From the NCBI RefSeq assembly GCF_002803065.1, contig NZ_NNBL01000005.1:186001-250000 (forward strand): a DNA stretch of 64,000 nucleotides. The letters run 5' to 3'. Position 1 is the stretch's first letter. The number at the start of each line of letters is the position of its first letter. Both the position numbers and the translations under genes were made by a program. Source of the DNA: Streptomyces sp. CB01635 (lineage in GTDB: Bacteria > Actinomycetota > Actinomycetes > Streptomycetales > Streptomycetaceae). The notes beneath the pieces are model-generated. The model was not told the origin of the DNA and did not search any database. It saw nothing but the letters and a program-made list of their open reading frames with translations. Of this stretch, positions 33,604 to 41,616 are shown piece after piece.

Positions 33604-33660
33604 ATGAGCAAGAACGCCGTGACCCCGCCACGTACCCGCCAGGGGCTGACCCGCCCATGA
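33604..33660 (+). pseudogene. 18-codon TetR-like N-terminal stub or leader ORF
   Basis: A good ribosome binding site (GGTGGAGG) precedes ATG 33604, opening an 18-residue frame MSKNAVTPPRTRQGLTRP. The RQGLTR motif is how many TetR regulators begin, just before the first helix. The frame ends at a TGA that overlaps the MFS start (ATGA). Either the tetR body was deleted, leaving its operator, ribosome site and first 17 codons driving the exporter, or it is a translationally coupled leader peptide. Confidence 0.5.
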
Positions 33661-35105
33661 GCAACCCCGACATACCCGCACCGGCGGCAGAGGGCCCCTC
33701 GGCGGAGTCCGAACCCGGGCCGCACGGTGCCCCGGCGGGTCAGTTCGACCGCAGGCTGATCCCGCCGATGATCCTCGGCTCGGTCCTGAACCCGATCAAC
33801 TCCACGATCATCGCCGTGGCCCTCGTCCCCATCGGGGTGGCGTTCGGGGCGCCTCCCGCGCAGACCGCGTGGCTCATCTCGGCGCTCTATCTGGCCACCG
33901 CGCTCGGGCAGCCCGTCGTCGGACGGCTCATCGACCTCTTCGGACCGCGACGCCTCTTCCTGATCAGCACGTCTCTGGTCGGCATCGCGGGCATCGCCGG
34001 CACGCTGGCCCCCAACCTGGGCTGTCTGATCGCGGCACGCGTGCTCCTCGGCTTCGGGACCTGCGCCGGCTATCCGGCCTCGATGTCCCTGCTGCGCAGC
34101 GAGGCGGAGCGGACCGGCCGGGACAGTCCCGGCGGCATCCTCACCACGCTCGCGGTGTCCAGCCAGACGATCGCCGTCATCGGCCCCTCGCTCGGCGGGC
34201 TCCTCATCGACGTGGGCGGCTGGCGCGCCACGTCCGCCCTCAACATCCCCCTCGCGGCGGCCGCCCTGATCCTCGGCGCGCGCCGGCTGCCCGTGCAGGC
34301 CCGCCCGCGCCGCACGGGCGGCAGGAGCATCGCGTCCGAACTCGACCTCCCCGGCATGGCGCTGTTCGCCGCGCTGCTGTTCTCGCTCCTGCTGTTCCTG
34401 ATGAACCTGCACGCCGACACGTGGTACCTGCTCGCCATCGCCGCAGCCGCGGCCGCCGCGTTCGCGGTACGTGAACTGCGCGCCCCCGTACCGTTCATCG
34501 ACCTCAGAGTGCTCGCCGGCAACACCCCGCTGCTCGCCACCTACGGCCGTGCCCTGGTCGCCTACGTGGTCTCGTACGCCTTTCTCTACGGCTTCACGCA
34601 GTGGGCGGAGGAGGGCCGTGGGCTCTCGCCGTCACAGGCCGGCCTCGTACAGCTGCCGATCTTCCTCACCGGCATCGCCGTCTCCACCCTCACCGGCCGC
34701 CACAAGTCGATCCGCGGCAAGCTGCTCATCGGTGCGGTCTTCCAACTCGCCGCCTGCACACTGCTGTTGAGACTCGGCGGCACGAGTCCCATCTGGATGC
34801 TGCTCGCCGTCGCCCTGATCTTCGGCGTGCCCCAGGGACTCAACAGCCTCGCTCTGCAGAACTCGGTGTACTACCAGGCCGATCCGGCGCGCGTGGGCAC
34901 CTCGTCCGGGCTGCTCCGCACGTTCATCTACCTCGGCTCGATGGTCGCCTCCGCGGCGAGCGCGACCGCGTTCGGGCAGCACGCCGACACCGGTGGCATG
35001 CACCATCTGGCCTGGTTCATGCTGGGCGCCGGAGCGCTCTTCCTGCTCCTGACGGTGTTCGACCGGGGACTGCGCAGCGTCGCCACCCCGGGCTCTCCCG
35101 TCTGA
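33657..35105 (+). CDS. MFS transporter (DHA2-like, 14-TM type)
   Basis: This 482-residue protein is a drug:H+ antiporter-like exporter. Motifs: LNPINSTIIAVALVPIGVAF in TM1 (motif D1 like), GRLIDLFGPRRLFLIS after TM2 and GFGTCAGYPASMSLLRSEA near the motif C position. The C-terminal half contains two further helix pairs. The start ATG 33657 overlaps the stop of an 18-codon upstream frame, suggesting translational coupling. A MaoC-like gene follows after 18 bp in the same operon. Control by a TetR-type repressor through the palindrome at 33571 is likely. Confidence 0.88.
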   Translation: MSNPDIPAPAAEGPSAESEPGPHGAPAGQFDRRLIPPMILGSVLNPINSTIIAVALVPIGVAFGAPPAQTAWLISALYLATALGQPVVGRLIDLFGPRRLFLISTSLVGIAGIAGTLAPNLGCLIAARVLLGFGTCAGYPASMSLLRSEAERTGRDSPGGILTTLAVSSQTIAVIGPSLGGLLIDVGGWRATSALNIPLAAAALILGARRLPVQARPRRTGGRSIASELDLPGMALFAALLFSLLLFLMNLHADTWYLLAIAAAAAAAFAVRELRAPVPFIDLRVLAGNTPLLATYGRALVAYVVSYAFLYGFTQWAEEGRGLSPSQAGLVQLPIFLTGIAVSTLTGRHKSIRGKLLIGAVFQLAACTLLLRLGGTSPIWMLLAVALIFGVPQGLNSLALQNSVYYQADPARVGTSSGLLRTFIYLGSMVASAASATAFGQHADTGGMHHLAWFMLGAGALFLLLTVFDRGLRSVATPGSPV

Positions 35106-35123
35106 TCCAGGAGGTCGGCTACC

Positions 35124-35621
35124 GTGCCTCGGATGACTACTACAGCGATCGGCAGGGACTTCAACACCCCTGTCGGAGAACGCTACTTCGAGGACTACGT
35201 TCCCGGGTCCAGCTACGTGTACGGGAGCGTCACGGTGACCGAGGAGGAGATCCTCCGGTTCGCCGGCGAGTTCGATCCGCAGGACATCCACACGGATCCC
35301 GAGGCGGCGGAGCAGGGCCCCTTCAAGGGGCTGATCGCGAGCGGCTGGCACACCGCCTCGCTGATGATGCGCATGTACGCGGACCACTACGTGAGCAAGG
35401 TCGCGAGCCTCGCCTCCCCGGGCGTCGACGCGTTGCGCTGGACCCGCCCCGTGCGCCCCGGTGACAGCCTGTCGATCCGTACGACGGTGGTGTCCGCGCG
35501 CCCCTCGCAGTCCAAGCCCGACCGCGGGATCGTGCACACCGACATCGAGGTGTTCAACCAGCGCGGCGAGACCGTGCTCACGCTGTCCGCGATGAACTTC
35601 CTGCGGCGCCGGACGCAGTGA
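35124..35621 (+). CDS. MaoC-like hot-dog dehydratase
   Basis: The 165-residue protein is a single hot-dog domain of the MaoC family. The hydratase signature is FAGEFDPQDIHTDPEAAEQ with catalytic Asp and His in DPQDIH, followed by FKGLIASGWHTASLMMRMY. It hydrates enoyl-CoA or a related enoyl thioester. GTG 35124 follows AGGAGG by 8 nt; ATG 35133 is also possible. It lies 18 bp after the MFS gene, so the transporter and hydratase share an operon; the link may be export of a fatty or polyketide acid (inference). Confidence 0.85.
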   Translation: MPRMTTTAIGRDFNTPVGERYFEDYVPGSSYVYGSVTVTEEEILRFAGEFDPQDIHTDPEAAEQGPFKGLIASGWHTASLMMRMYADHYVSKVASLASPGVDALRWTRPVRPGDSLSIRTTVVSARPSQSKPDRGIVHTDIEVFNQRGETVLTLSAMNFLRRRTQ

Positions 35622-35678
35622 CGGCGGGACCGGGTCCGACGCGGACGCCACGGCCCTGCTCCGAACGCGAGCCCTCGG

Positions 35679-36512
35679 TCACGGACCGTCGTCGGGCTCC
35701 TCCGGTCGCAGTCGGGGTGCGAAGAGCGTGAACTGGGCGCCCTCGGGGTCGAGCAGGGTCACGCAGTCGCCCGTCGTGTCCGCCTCGCAGCCCGTCACCG
35801 TTCCGCCGTGCTCCACAGCGGCCTGCGTACACGTGGCGACATCTCCGACGGTGAAGCGGACCTGCCAGTGCGGCCGCAACTGCGGGTCGGGGGCCGATCC
35901 CGGCGTCCCGCCGATGAGCGCGGCCACCGGCTGTCCAGCACAGACGAGGACGACCTCCTCGTCCTCGTACCGCACGTCGCAGCAGCCCGGGCACGTCCAC
36001 TCGAGGACTTCCCCGTAGAAGATCGCGGCGTCGAACGTATCGCGGGTGACCAGGCGCAGCCACAGGGGCGCGTCCCGGCGCCACGCGCCGAAGTTGCGGA
36101 CGAGCGCGCCGGCCCAGATCCCGAAGACCGCGCCGGCGCGGTCGGACACCAGCGCCGCCCGACCGGTCGCGAAGCCGATCGGACCGACCCCCACCGTTCC
36201 GCCGCGCTCCTGTACACGGCCGACCGTCTCGTCCGCGTCGGCCACCGCGAAATAGGGCGTCCACGCGACGGGAACCTGCAGAGCCGGAGCGACCGCTCCG
36301 ATCCCCGCCACGGCCCGCCCCTGCGAGAGCGCCACCACGAACCGCTCACCCAGCGAACCCGCGCGGAACGTCCAGCCCAGGACGGCGCCGTAGAACGACT
36401 GGGCGGCCGACAGGTCGCGCGCCGCCAGGCTCACCCAGCAGGGAGATCCGAGGATCGCGTGGTGCGACGTGGCGTCGTCCGGTCCGGTCCTGGAGATCAG
36501 CTTGCTGTTCAT
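35679..36512 (-). CDS. Two-domain VOC family protein
   Basis: The 277-residue protein has two VOC modules in tandem: CWVSLAARDLSAAQSFYGAV at about 25-130 and LWLRLVTRDTFDAAIFYGEV at about 150-265, the second ending VTLLDPEGAQFTLFAPR. This layout is that of the CFP32/Rv0577-like family of Streptomyces and Mycobacterium, often annotated as hydroxylase or glyoxalase-like. A Cys pair (CPGCCDV) stands in the second module. Substrate unknown. It diverges from the sigma-factor gene across 281 bp. Confidence 0.82.
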   Translation of the reverse strand: MNSKLISRTGPDDATSHHAILGSPCWVSLAARDLSAAQSFYGAVLGWTFRAGSLGERFVVALSQGRAVAGIGAVAPALQVPVAWTPYFAVADADETVGRVQERGGTVGVGPIGFATGRAALVSDRAGAVFGIWAGALVRNFGAWRRDAPLWLRLVTRDTFDAAIFYGEVLEWTCPGCCDVRYEDEEVVLVCAGQPVAALIGGTPGSAPDPQLRPHWQVRFTVGDVATCTQAAVEHGGTVTGCEADTTGDCVTLLDPEGAQFTLFAPRLRPEEPDDGP

Positions 36513-36793
36513 GAAGGGCCGCCCCCTCTCGGTGCCCGGGGGACTCGGTCAGGGCTCTGCCGGCGACCGGGTACCCCTGACACCAGGTCCGACACACCAG
36601 AACTCGACGGAAACCGTCCGCCGAGCGTCCATGACCCGCCGTGACGCGACGCCCGCCGAGTCGCATATGGGGACGTGCGGCCGGAGAATCGAAGTGCAGT
36701 CGCATGTCGATGCTTCGGACCGGAGGCATTTCTGGGCCTCGTATGGACCGTTCCCGCGGCCCGCGCCGGCACACCGTTGAGGAGCGAATCCCG

Positions 36794-37636
36794 ATGCTCA
36801 CTGACATCACTGCGGGCCCCACCCACCGCCGTCGCACCTCCCGCCACGCCCATGACGACTCCCCCGACACGACGGCGGCTTTCGCGCGCATGGCCGGTCT
36901 CGCCGAGGGCCCCGAGCGGGACCTGCTGTGCGAGGAGCTCGTCGAGGCATGGTTGCCCATGGCGCACCGCATCGCCCGCCGCTATCGCAACAAGGGCGAG
37001 AGCACGGAGGACCTGGAGCAGGTCGCGGCCATGGGACTGGTCAAGGCGATCAACCACTACCGGCCCGAGCGCGGCCCCTTCCAGTGCTACGCCGTGCCCA
37101 CCATCACCGGCGAACTGCGCCGGCACTTCCGCGACCGGATGTGGGACGTGCACGTGCCCCGCCGCGTGCAGGACCTGCGCAACAAGGTCCGCGCGGCCCG
37201 CCGCGACCTCACCGACCGGCCCGGCAGCCCAGAACCCGGCGTCGGCGCCATCGCCGCGCACGCGGGGCTGACCGAGGCGGAGGTCCTCGACGGGCTCAAG
37301 GCGATCGAGAGCTACAGCGCGCTGTCCCTCGACGCAGAGCTCTCCCCGTCCGGCCACGACGGACAGAGCCTCGCCGACGCGCTCGGCGCACCCGACACCG
37401 CGTACGACCTCATCACCGACCGCGAAGCCGCCAAGACGGGGCTGAGCCACCTTCCCGAGCGCGAGCGCGCCATCCTCTACCTGCGCTTCTTCGAGGGCAT
37501 GACGCAGGCCCGCATCGCCGAGAAGTTCGGCATCTCGCAGATGCACGTCTCCCGCCTCATCCACCTCAGCTGCGCTCGGGTACGCGCGGAGGCGGGCCGG
37601 GAGTACGGGGCGGCCGACGGCGTGACGGCCGCCTGA
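36794..37636 (+). CDS. SigB/SigF-group RNA polymerase sigma factor
   Basis: The 280-residue protein has all regions of a group 3 sigma factor of the SigB/F/G class: region 2 with LPMAHRIARRYRNKGESTED and LVKAINHYRPERG, region 2.4-3 with ELRRHFRDRMWDVHVPRR and VQDLRNKVRAARRDL, and region 4 with LPERERAILYLRFFEGMTQA and ISQMHVSRL. The ATG follows TTGAGGAGCGAATCCCG; an upstream in-frame extension lacks conservation. No anti-sigma gene is adjacent. In Streptomyces this class is controlled by RsbW-like kinases and SpoIIE phosphatases, two of which occur in this window. Its own terminator follows. Confidence 0.92.
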   Translation: MLTDITAGPTHRRRTSRHAHDDSPDTTAAFARMAGLAEGPERDLLCEELVEAWLPMAHRIARRYRNKGESTEDLEQVAAMGLVKAINHYRPERGPFQCYAVPTITGELRRHFRDRMWDVHVPRRVQDLRNKVRAARRDLTDRPGSPEPGVGAIAAHAGLTEAEVLDGLKAIESYSALSLDAELSPSGHDGQSLADALGAPDTAYDLITDREAAKTGLSHLPERERAILYLRFFEGMTQARIAEKFGISQMHVSRLIHLSCARVRAEAGREYGAADGVTAA

Positions 37637-37776
37637 CACCAGCCGCTCTGCCCGGCCGGCGGGAGGACACTGGGATCAGGGGCTGAACTCCGCCCCCTGC
37701 CCCCGGCCCCTTCGGGAGCAAGGGTGGCAGCCGGCGGGGAGCGGCCGCCGCCGGGATGACTTGGGCGACGGCCGTA

Positions 37777-37820
37777 GGGCGCGAGGACACAGCGCCTCCC
37801 CTCCGCGAGTCCTCGCGCCC
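37777..37820 (+). terminator. Hairpin downstream of the sigma-factor gene
   Basis: A perfect 12-bp inverted repeat, GGGCGCGAGGAC (37777-37788) with GTCCTCGCGCCC (37809-37820), and a 20-nt loop, 140 bp after the sigma gene stop. Confidence 0.55.
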
Positions 37821-37889
37821 GCCTTCCGAAGACCTCCCCCCTCGACGAGCGCCTCACCGGTATCGCGGTCACCATGTCTGAGGGCGGGG

Positions 37890-37913
37890 GTTTACGGGGC
37901 ACGGCGCGGGACC
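37890..37913 (+). promoter_or_regulatory. Possible SigB-type promoter for the FAD-Rieske operon
   Basis: GTTT, 14 nt, GGGACC resembles the Streptomyces SigB-class consensus GNNT-N14-16-GGGTA. It ends 33 bp before the GTG of the oxidoreductase gene and lies next to a SigB-type sigma gene. The match is partial. Confidence 0.4.
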
Positions 37914-37945
37914 CCGATCGCGGGTGACGGGAAGGAGGCCTGACC

Positions 37946-39532
37946 GTGGCGCCGAGACTGGAACTGCCGGGGCGGGGCGAGTCGTACTGGATGCACACCA
38001 GCGGCACGACCGCCTACCCGTCTCTCAACGAGGACGTCGAGGTCGATGTCGCGGTGGTCGGCGGCGGAATCGCCGGGCTCAGCACCGCCTGGGAGCTGAC
38101 GCGCGCGGGCCGGACCGTCGCCGTCCTCGAGGCCGACCGCATCGCCGCCGGAGTCACCGGCTACACCACGGCCAAGGTGTCCGCGCTGCACACCCTCGTG
38201 TACGACCGCCTGAGCCGCACGCACGGCGAGGAGGCCGCTCGGCTGTACGCCATGTCGCAGCAGGGCGCGGTGGAGCGCGTCGCCGAGATCTGTGCCGGTG
38301 TGGCCATCGACTGCGATCTGGAGCGCGCCCCGGCCTTCACCTACTCGGTCCGCCAGGAGGGCACGGGGGTGCTGCGCGCCGAGGCCGAGGCAGCCCGCGA
38401 GGCCGGTCTCCCCGCGCGGTACACCGAGGACACCGGTCTGCCCTTCGCCGTCGCGGGCGCGGTCCGGGTGGACGACCAGGCGCAGTTCCACCCCCGCAAG
38501 TACCTGCTGGGCCTGGCCGAGGATCTGGTCGCCCAGGGCTGCGTGATCTTCGAGCGGTCCCGGGTGACCGAGATGCTCGGCGGCATCCCGTGCACGGTGA
38601 CCACCGAGGCGCAGCACACGGTGACCGCGCACGCCGTCGTCGTCGCCACCCATTACCCGATCTTCGACCGCGCGTTCCTGTTCGCCCGACTCCAGCCACG
38701 CCGGGAACTCGTCGTCGCCGCGCCGCTCGCCTCCTACCCCGGCCCGCTCGGCATGTTCATCACCGAGGACGAGGGCAGGCGTTCGGTGCGCACCGCTCCG
38801 TACGGCGCCGACGGGCGGCGGCTGCTCATCGTGACCGGGGAGAGCTTCACACCGGGTACGGGCGACGCGGCGGCGTCCTTCGCCCGGCTCGACTCGTGGA
38901 TGCGCGAGCACTTCGCCGTGGAGGACACCGCGTACCACTGGGCAGCCCAGGACAACGACCCGGGCGACGGGATTCCCATGATCGGCCCGCTGCATCCCGG
39001 GGCCCGGCACGCGTATGTGGCGACGGGCTTCGGCGGGTGGGGCATGAGCAGCGGCGTCCTCGCCGGGCAGCTGCTGAGCGGGCTGATCACCGGCGACGAG
39101 CCGCCCTGGGCCGGGCTGTACGACCCCCGCCGCCTGTGGAGCGCGGTGCGGGAAGCGCCCGCTCTGCTGCGGCAACAGGCCGATGTCGCCCGGCACTTCG
39201 TCCGCGACCGGCTGCACACCGCCCATGTCGACTCCGTCACCGAGATCCCGCCGGGATCGGGCGCGGTGGTGCGCGTCGACGGACACCGGTGCGCCGTCTA
39301 CCGCGCCGAGGACGGCACGGTCCGCGCGGTCTCGGCGCGCTGTACACATCTGGGCTGCATCGTGGCGTTCAACGCGGCGGAGACGACGTGGGAGTGCCCG
39401 TGCCATGGCTCGCGCTTCGCCACGGACGGTTCGGTGCTTCAGGGGCCGGCCATGTGGCCACTGGCACCGGTGGAGCTGCCGGTTACATCGCCTGCGCCGG
39501 ACGACGGGGAAGGAGGCCCGAGTGGGCCGTGA
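37946..39532 (+). CDS. FAD-dependent oxidoreductase fused to a Rieske [2Fe-2S] domain
   Basis: The 528-residue protein opens with a DAO-type FAD fold: VDVAVVGGGIAGLSTAWELT (about 34-53), then ATGFGGWGMSSGVLAGQLLS near 360. The last 90 residues are a Rieske domain: Cys466-Thr-His468 and Cys471 in CTHLGC, then Cys484-Pro-Cys486-His487 in CPCHGS. Ligands are Cys466, His468, Cys484 and His487, and Cys471/Cys486 form the disulfide of bc1-type Rieske proteins. The Tyr-Thr-Thr-Ala-Lys segment (GYTTAKVSALH) is typical of this family. Electron flow from an amine or related substrate through FAD to the cluster is inferred. GTG 37946 follows GGAAGGAGG. The next gene overlaps its 3' end. Confidence 0.9.
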   Translation: MAPRLELPGRGESYWMHTSGTTAYPSLNEDVEVDVAVVGGGIAGLSTAWELTRAGRTVAVLEADRIAAGVTGYTTAKVSALHTLVYDRLSRTHGEEAARLYAMSQQGAVERVAEICAGVAIDCDLERAPAFTYSVRQEGTGVLRAEAEAAREAGLPARYTEDTGLPFAVAGAVRVDDQAQFHPRKYLLGLAEDLVAQGCVIFERSRVTEMLGGIPCTVTTEAQHTVTAHAVVVATHYPIFDRAFLFARLQPRRELVVAAPLASYPGPLGMFITEDEGRRSVRTAPYGADGRRLLIVTGESFTPGTGDAAASFARLDSWMREHFAVEDTAYHWAAQDNDPGDGIPMIGPLHPGARHAYVATGFGGWGMSSGVLAGQLLSGLITGDEPPWAGLYDPRRLWSAVREAPALLRQQADVARHFVRDRLHTAHVDSVTEIPPGSGAVVRVDGHRCAVYRAEDGTVRAVSARCTHLGCIVAFNAAETTWECPCHGSRFATDGSVLQGPAMWPLAPVELPVTSPAPDDGEGGPSGP

Positions 39533-39968
39533 CAGGACCACCCGTTTCCACCGAGAGATTACGGAGAACGACGTGAACGGAACATCAGCTTCGACAGCCT
39601 TCCCCGCGGAGGCCCCCTCGTCCCGGGACCTGGTGGAGGTCGTGCTCGGCGACTGCTCCGCGCCGGACGCCGACGCGGTCTTCCACCTCCTGGGCGACCA
39701 CTTCGACTCCGACCGCGGCGAGGCCGTCCCCCACGGCAACGAGGGGCCGCGCCCCGCCGCGTGGACGGGCAACTTCCTCGTGGAGCACGCCCCCGCCGAG
39801 GTCTCCGGCGTAGCCCTTGCCGGAACGGTCACGGCCGACCTCCAGGGCTGCCCCGTGGCGGTGGAACGCCTCTGCCGGACCCTGGACGCGGCCTTCGCCG
39901 TCGAGAAGGTCGGCACCGTCGCCGGCGACCAGGAGGTCGAGGTCCAGCTCCGCCTCACCAACCCGTGA
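39522..39968 (+). CDS. Small acidic protein, unknown function
   Basis: The 148-residue protein starts at GTG 39522, which has a strong GGAAGGAGG 5-8 nt upstream and overlaps the preceding stop by 11 bp; GTG 39573 with a weaker GGAG is an alternative. The sequence (DLVEVVLGDCSAPDADAVFH and VALAGTVTADLQGCPVAVER) suggests a small alpha/beta domain with two Cys residues. No family recognised. Coupling to the FAD-Rieske gene suggests a shared role. Confidence 0.7.
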   Translation: MGRDRTTRFHREITENDVNGTSASTAFPAEAPSSRDLVEVVLGDCSAPDADAVFHLLGDHFDSDRGEAVPHGNEGPRPAAWTGNFLVEHAPAEVSGVALAGTVTADLQGCPVAVERLCRTLDAAFAVEKVGTVAGDQEVEVQLRLTNP

Positions 39969-40004
39969 CCACGCACATCCCCGGTCACTCAGGAGGAGGC
40001 CGCC

Positions 40005-40328
40005 ATGCCCCGAGGGTCGAACGCCAAGCGGGAGCGCCAGTACGAGCACATCAAGGAGAGCGCCGAGGAGCGGGGAGAGAGCAGGAAGCGGGCCGAGGAG
40101 ATCGCCGCCCGCACCGTCAACAAGGAGCGCGCCCGGGCCGGTGAGTCCCGTACGGCAAGCAGGAGTTCGACGCAGGACATGTCGTCCGGCAAGCGTGGCG
40201 GGCAGCGCTCGCACTCCGGCGCCGGGGGCCTCACGTACGACCAGCTGTACGCGGAGGCGCAGCGGCGCAACATCCACGGGCGGTCGTCCATGGACAAGGC
40301 GGAGCTCAAGAAGGCCCTCGGCGACTGA
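40005..40328 (+). CDS. Rho-N-like/'plasmid stabilization' family small basic protein
   Basis: The 107-residue protein begins MPRGSNAKRERQYEHIKESA and has a Lys/Arg/Ser-rich middle; it ends with a SAP/Rho-N-like helix-loop-helix (TYDQLYAEAQRRNIHGRSSM, then DKAELKKALGD). In Streptomyces it is usually labelled plasmid stabilization protein without evidence. Nucleic-acid binding is plausible. AGGAGG precedes the ATG, 36 bp after the previous gene, so it may be the third gene of the FAD-Rieske operon. Confidence 0.8.
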   Translation: MPRGSNAKRERQYEHIKESAEERGESRKRAEEIAARTVNKERARAGESRTASRSSTQDMSSGKRGGQRSHSGAGGLTYDQLYAEAQRRNIHGRSSMDKAELKKALGD

Positions 40329-40454
40329 GCTGCGCCCGGGCCGGGCTCACTCCGCGGTGGCGACGGCCGCCTCCGGGGCGAGCGCCCGCCCGGGCCGGCT
40401 CTGCGGGCGCCCCACGCGGCGGGCGACGACCACGTCGAGGAGCGCCGGCGCGCC

Positions 40455-40851
40455 GCAGGACTCCCAGACCGTGACGGATGCGGTCTCCGAGGTGCGCCAC
40501 ATCCAGCCCGACCACCTGCACGTGTGCCACGACCCGTCACTGATGGACGCCTACGCCCGCAACCTGCGGGCGACCGGCCGGGAGGTCCCGGAGCCGGGCC
40601 CGTCGCCGGTGGGTACGGGCGGTTCCACCGACAGGGGCAACCTCACGCACGCCCTGCCCGCCATTCACCCGGCGATCGGGGTGCTGGGCGCCCAAGACAT
40701 GCCGCGCACCCCGCAGTTCGCCGAGGAGGTCTCCGGCTCGGCCGGGGACGAGGCGGTACTGGACGGCGCACTGGCGATGGTCCGGACCGGCCTCGACCTG
40801 GCCATCGCCCCCGAGCGGCGCACCCGCTGCGTGGCGTCACGCCAGGGCTGA
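40455..40851 (+). pseudogene. M20 peptidase/amidohydrolase C-terminal remnant
   Basis: In the frame ending at 40851 the codons from about 40461 read VTDAVSEVRHIQPDHLHVCH, GGSTDRGNLTHALPAIHPAI and GDEAVLDGALAMVRTGLDLA. GSTDxGNxxxxxPxIHP is the signature of the metal site and lid region of M20D-type amidohydrolases (aminobenzoyl-glutamate or peptidase family). The N-terminal metal-binding half is missing and no start is present. It is a decayed fragment with a short divergent tail. Confidence 0.65.
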
Positions 40852-40901
40852 CCTGCCCGGCGCGCTGGGCAGGTCGGGGCGTCGGGGGTGGCCGGGTTCA
40901 A

Positions 40902-41546
40902 CTAGCGCGGGGCCGCCATCAGTTCGGCGAGCGTCCCGGCAGGGACGGCGAGTTCGCGTTCCGCGGTGGTGATCGCCATGGCTGTCACCGCTGGAGGGCG
41001 GTTGGTGCGTTCCGTGTTGGCGTGGACGCCGAGGCCGTCCAGGACCACGAGGATCTGGATGGCGGTCACCTCGGGGTCCTCGGTACGGAAGACCCCGGCC
41101 GCTACGCCGTCGCGGATGAGCTGGGTCAGACGTTCGCGCCACTGGGCCTCCTGGTGGCCGACGCGGTCGCACAGCCTGTCCCGGTAGCGGCTCAGGTGTC
41201 TGGCGTTGAGCCACAGCCGGCTCATGCCGTCGAAACGGTCCCCCGTGGTCAGGAGGAAGAAGCGGGCCAGGTCCTCCAGCGCCGCGCCCTCGGGCCGGTC
41301 GGCGGGAATCAGTTCGTCCAGCTCGGTCGCCGCCGCCACGCCGAAGGCCTCGGCGACGAGGTCCTCCGCGACCGGGAAGTAGTGGCTGATCAGGCCGGGG
41401 CGCACCGCGAGCTCGTCCGCGACCCGGCGCATCGTGATGCATTCGAGGCCCTCCGCGAGGGCGATCGCCGCCGCGGCGGCCACGATCTCGGCGCGGCGGG
41501 CCTCGGGATTCTTCCGCACGCGTTTCGGCGGAGTGCTTGACGGCAC
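40902..41546 (-). CDS. TetR family regulator next to an NCS1 permease
   Basis: From GTG 41546 the product has 214 residues (VPSSTPPKRVRKNPEARRAE), normal for the family. HTH: AEIVAAAAAIALAEGLECIT, then MRRVADELAVRPGLISHYFP. The C-terminal part is BetI-like (FFLLTTGDRFDGMSRLWLNA). The frame is open to ATG 41618, but that start would share its bases with the divergent permease ATG and would put the operator at 41557-41578 inside the coding region; the shorter start leaves a normal divergent promoter region. It probably represses the permease and itself. Confidence 0.8.
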   Translation of the reverse strand: MPSSTPPKRVRKNPEARRAEIVAAAAAIALAEGLECITMRRVADELAVRPGLISHYFPVAEDLVAEAFGVAAATELDELIPADRPEGAALEDLARFFLLTTGDRFDGMSRLWLNARHLSRYRDRLCDRVGHQEAQWRERLTQLIRDGVAAGVFRTEDPEVTAIQILVVLDGLGVHANTERTNRPPAVTAMAITTAERELAVPAGTLAELMAAPR

Positions 41547-41556
41547 CCCCTGCTCA

Positions 41557-41578
41557 CTATTGGATTCCTGACCAATAG
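41557..41578. promoter_or_regulatory. Inverted repeat between tetR and NCS1 permease
   Basis: CTATTGG - 8 nt - CCAATAG, perfect 7-bp arms. It lies between the proposed tetR start (41546) and the permease start (41617), where a shared operator is expected. Confidence 0.65.
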
Positions 41579-41616
41579 ACAAGTCGGCTCCCGTGCTCGC
41601 CTGTTCGGAGGACTGC

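Noticed and set aside
36569..36574. GGGTAC as a SigB-type promoter of the sigma gene
   Set aside because: It lies 220 bp from the start codon and has no convincing GNNT element at the right spacing.
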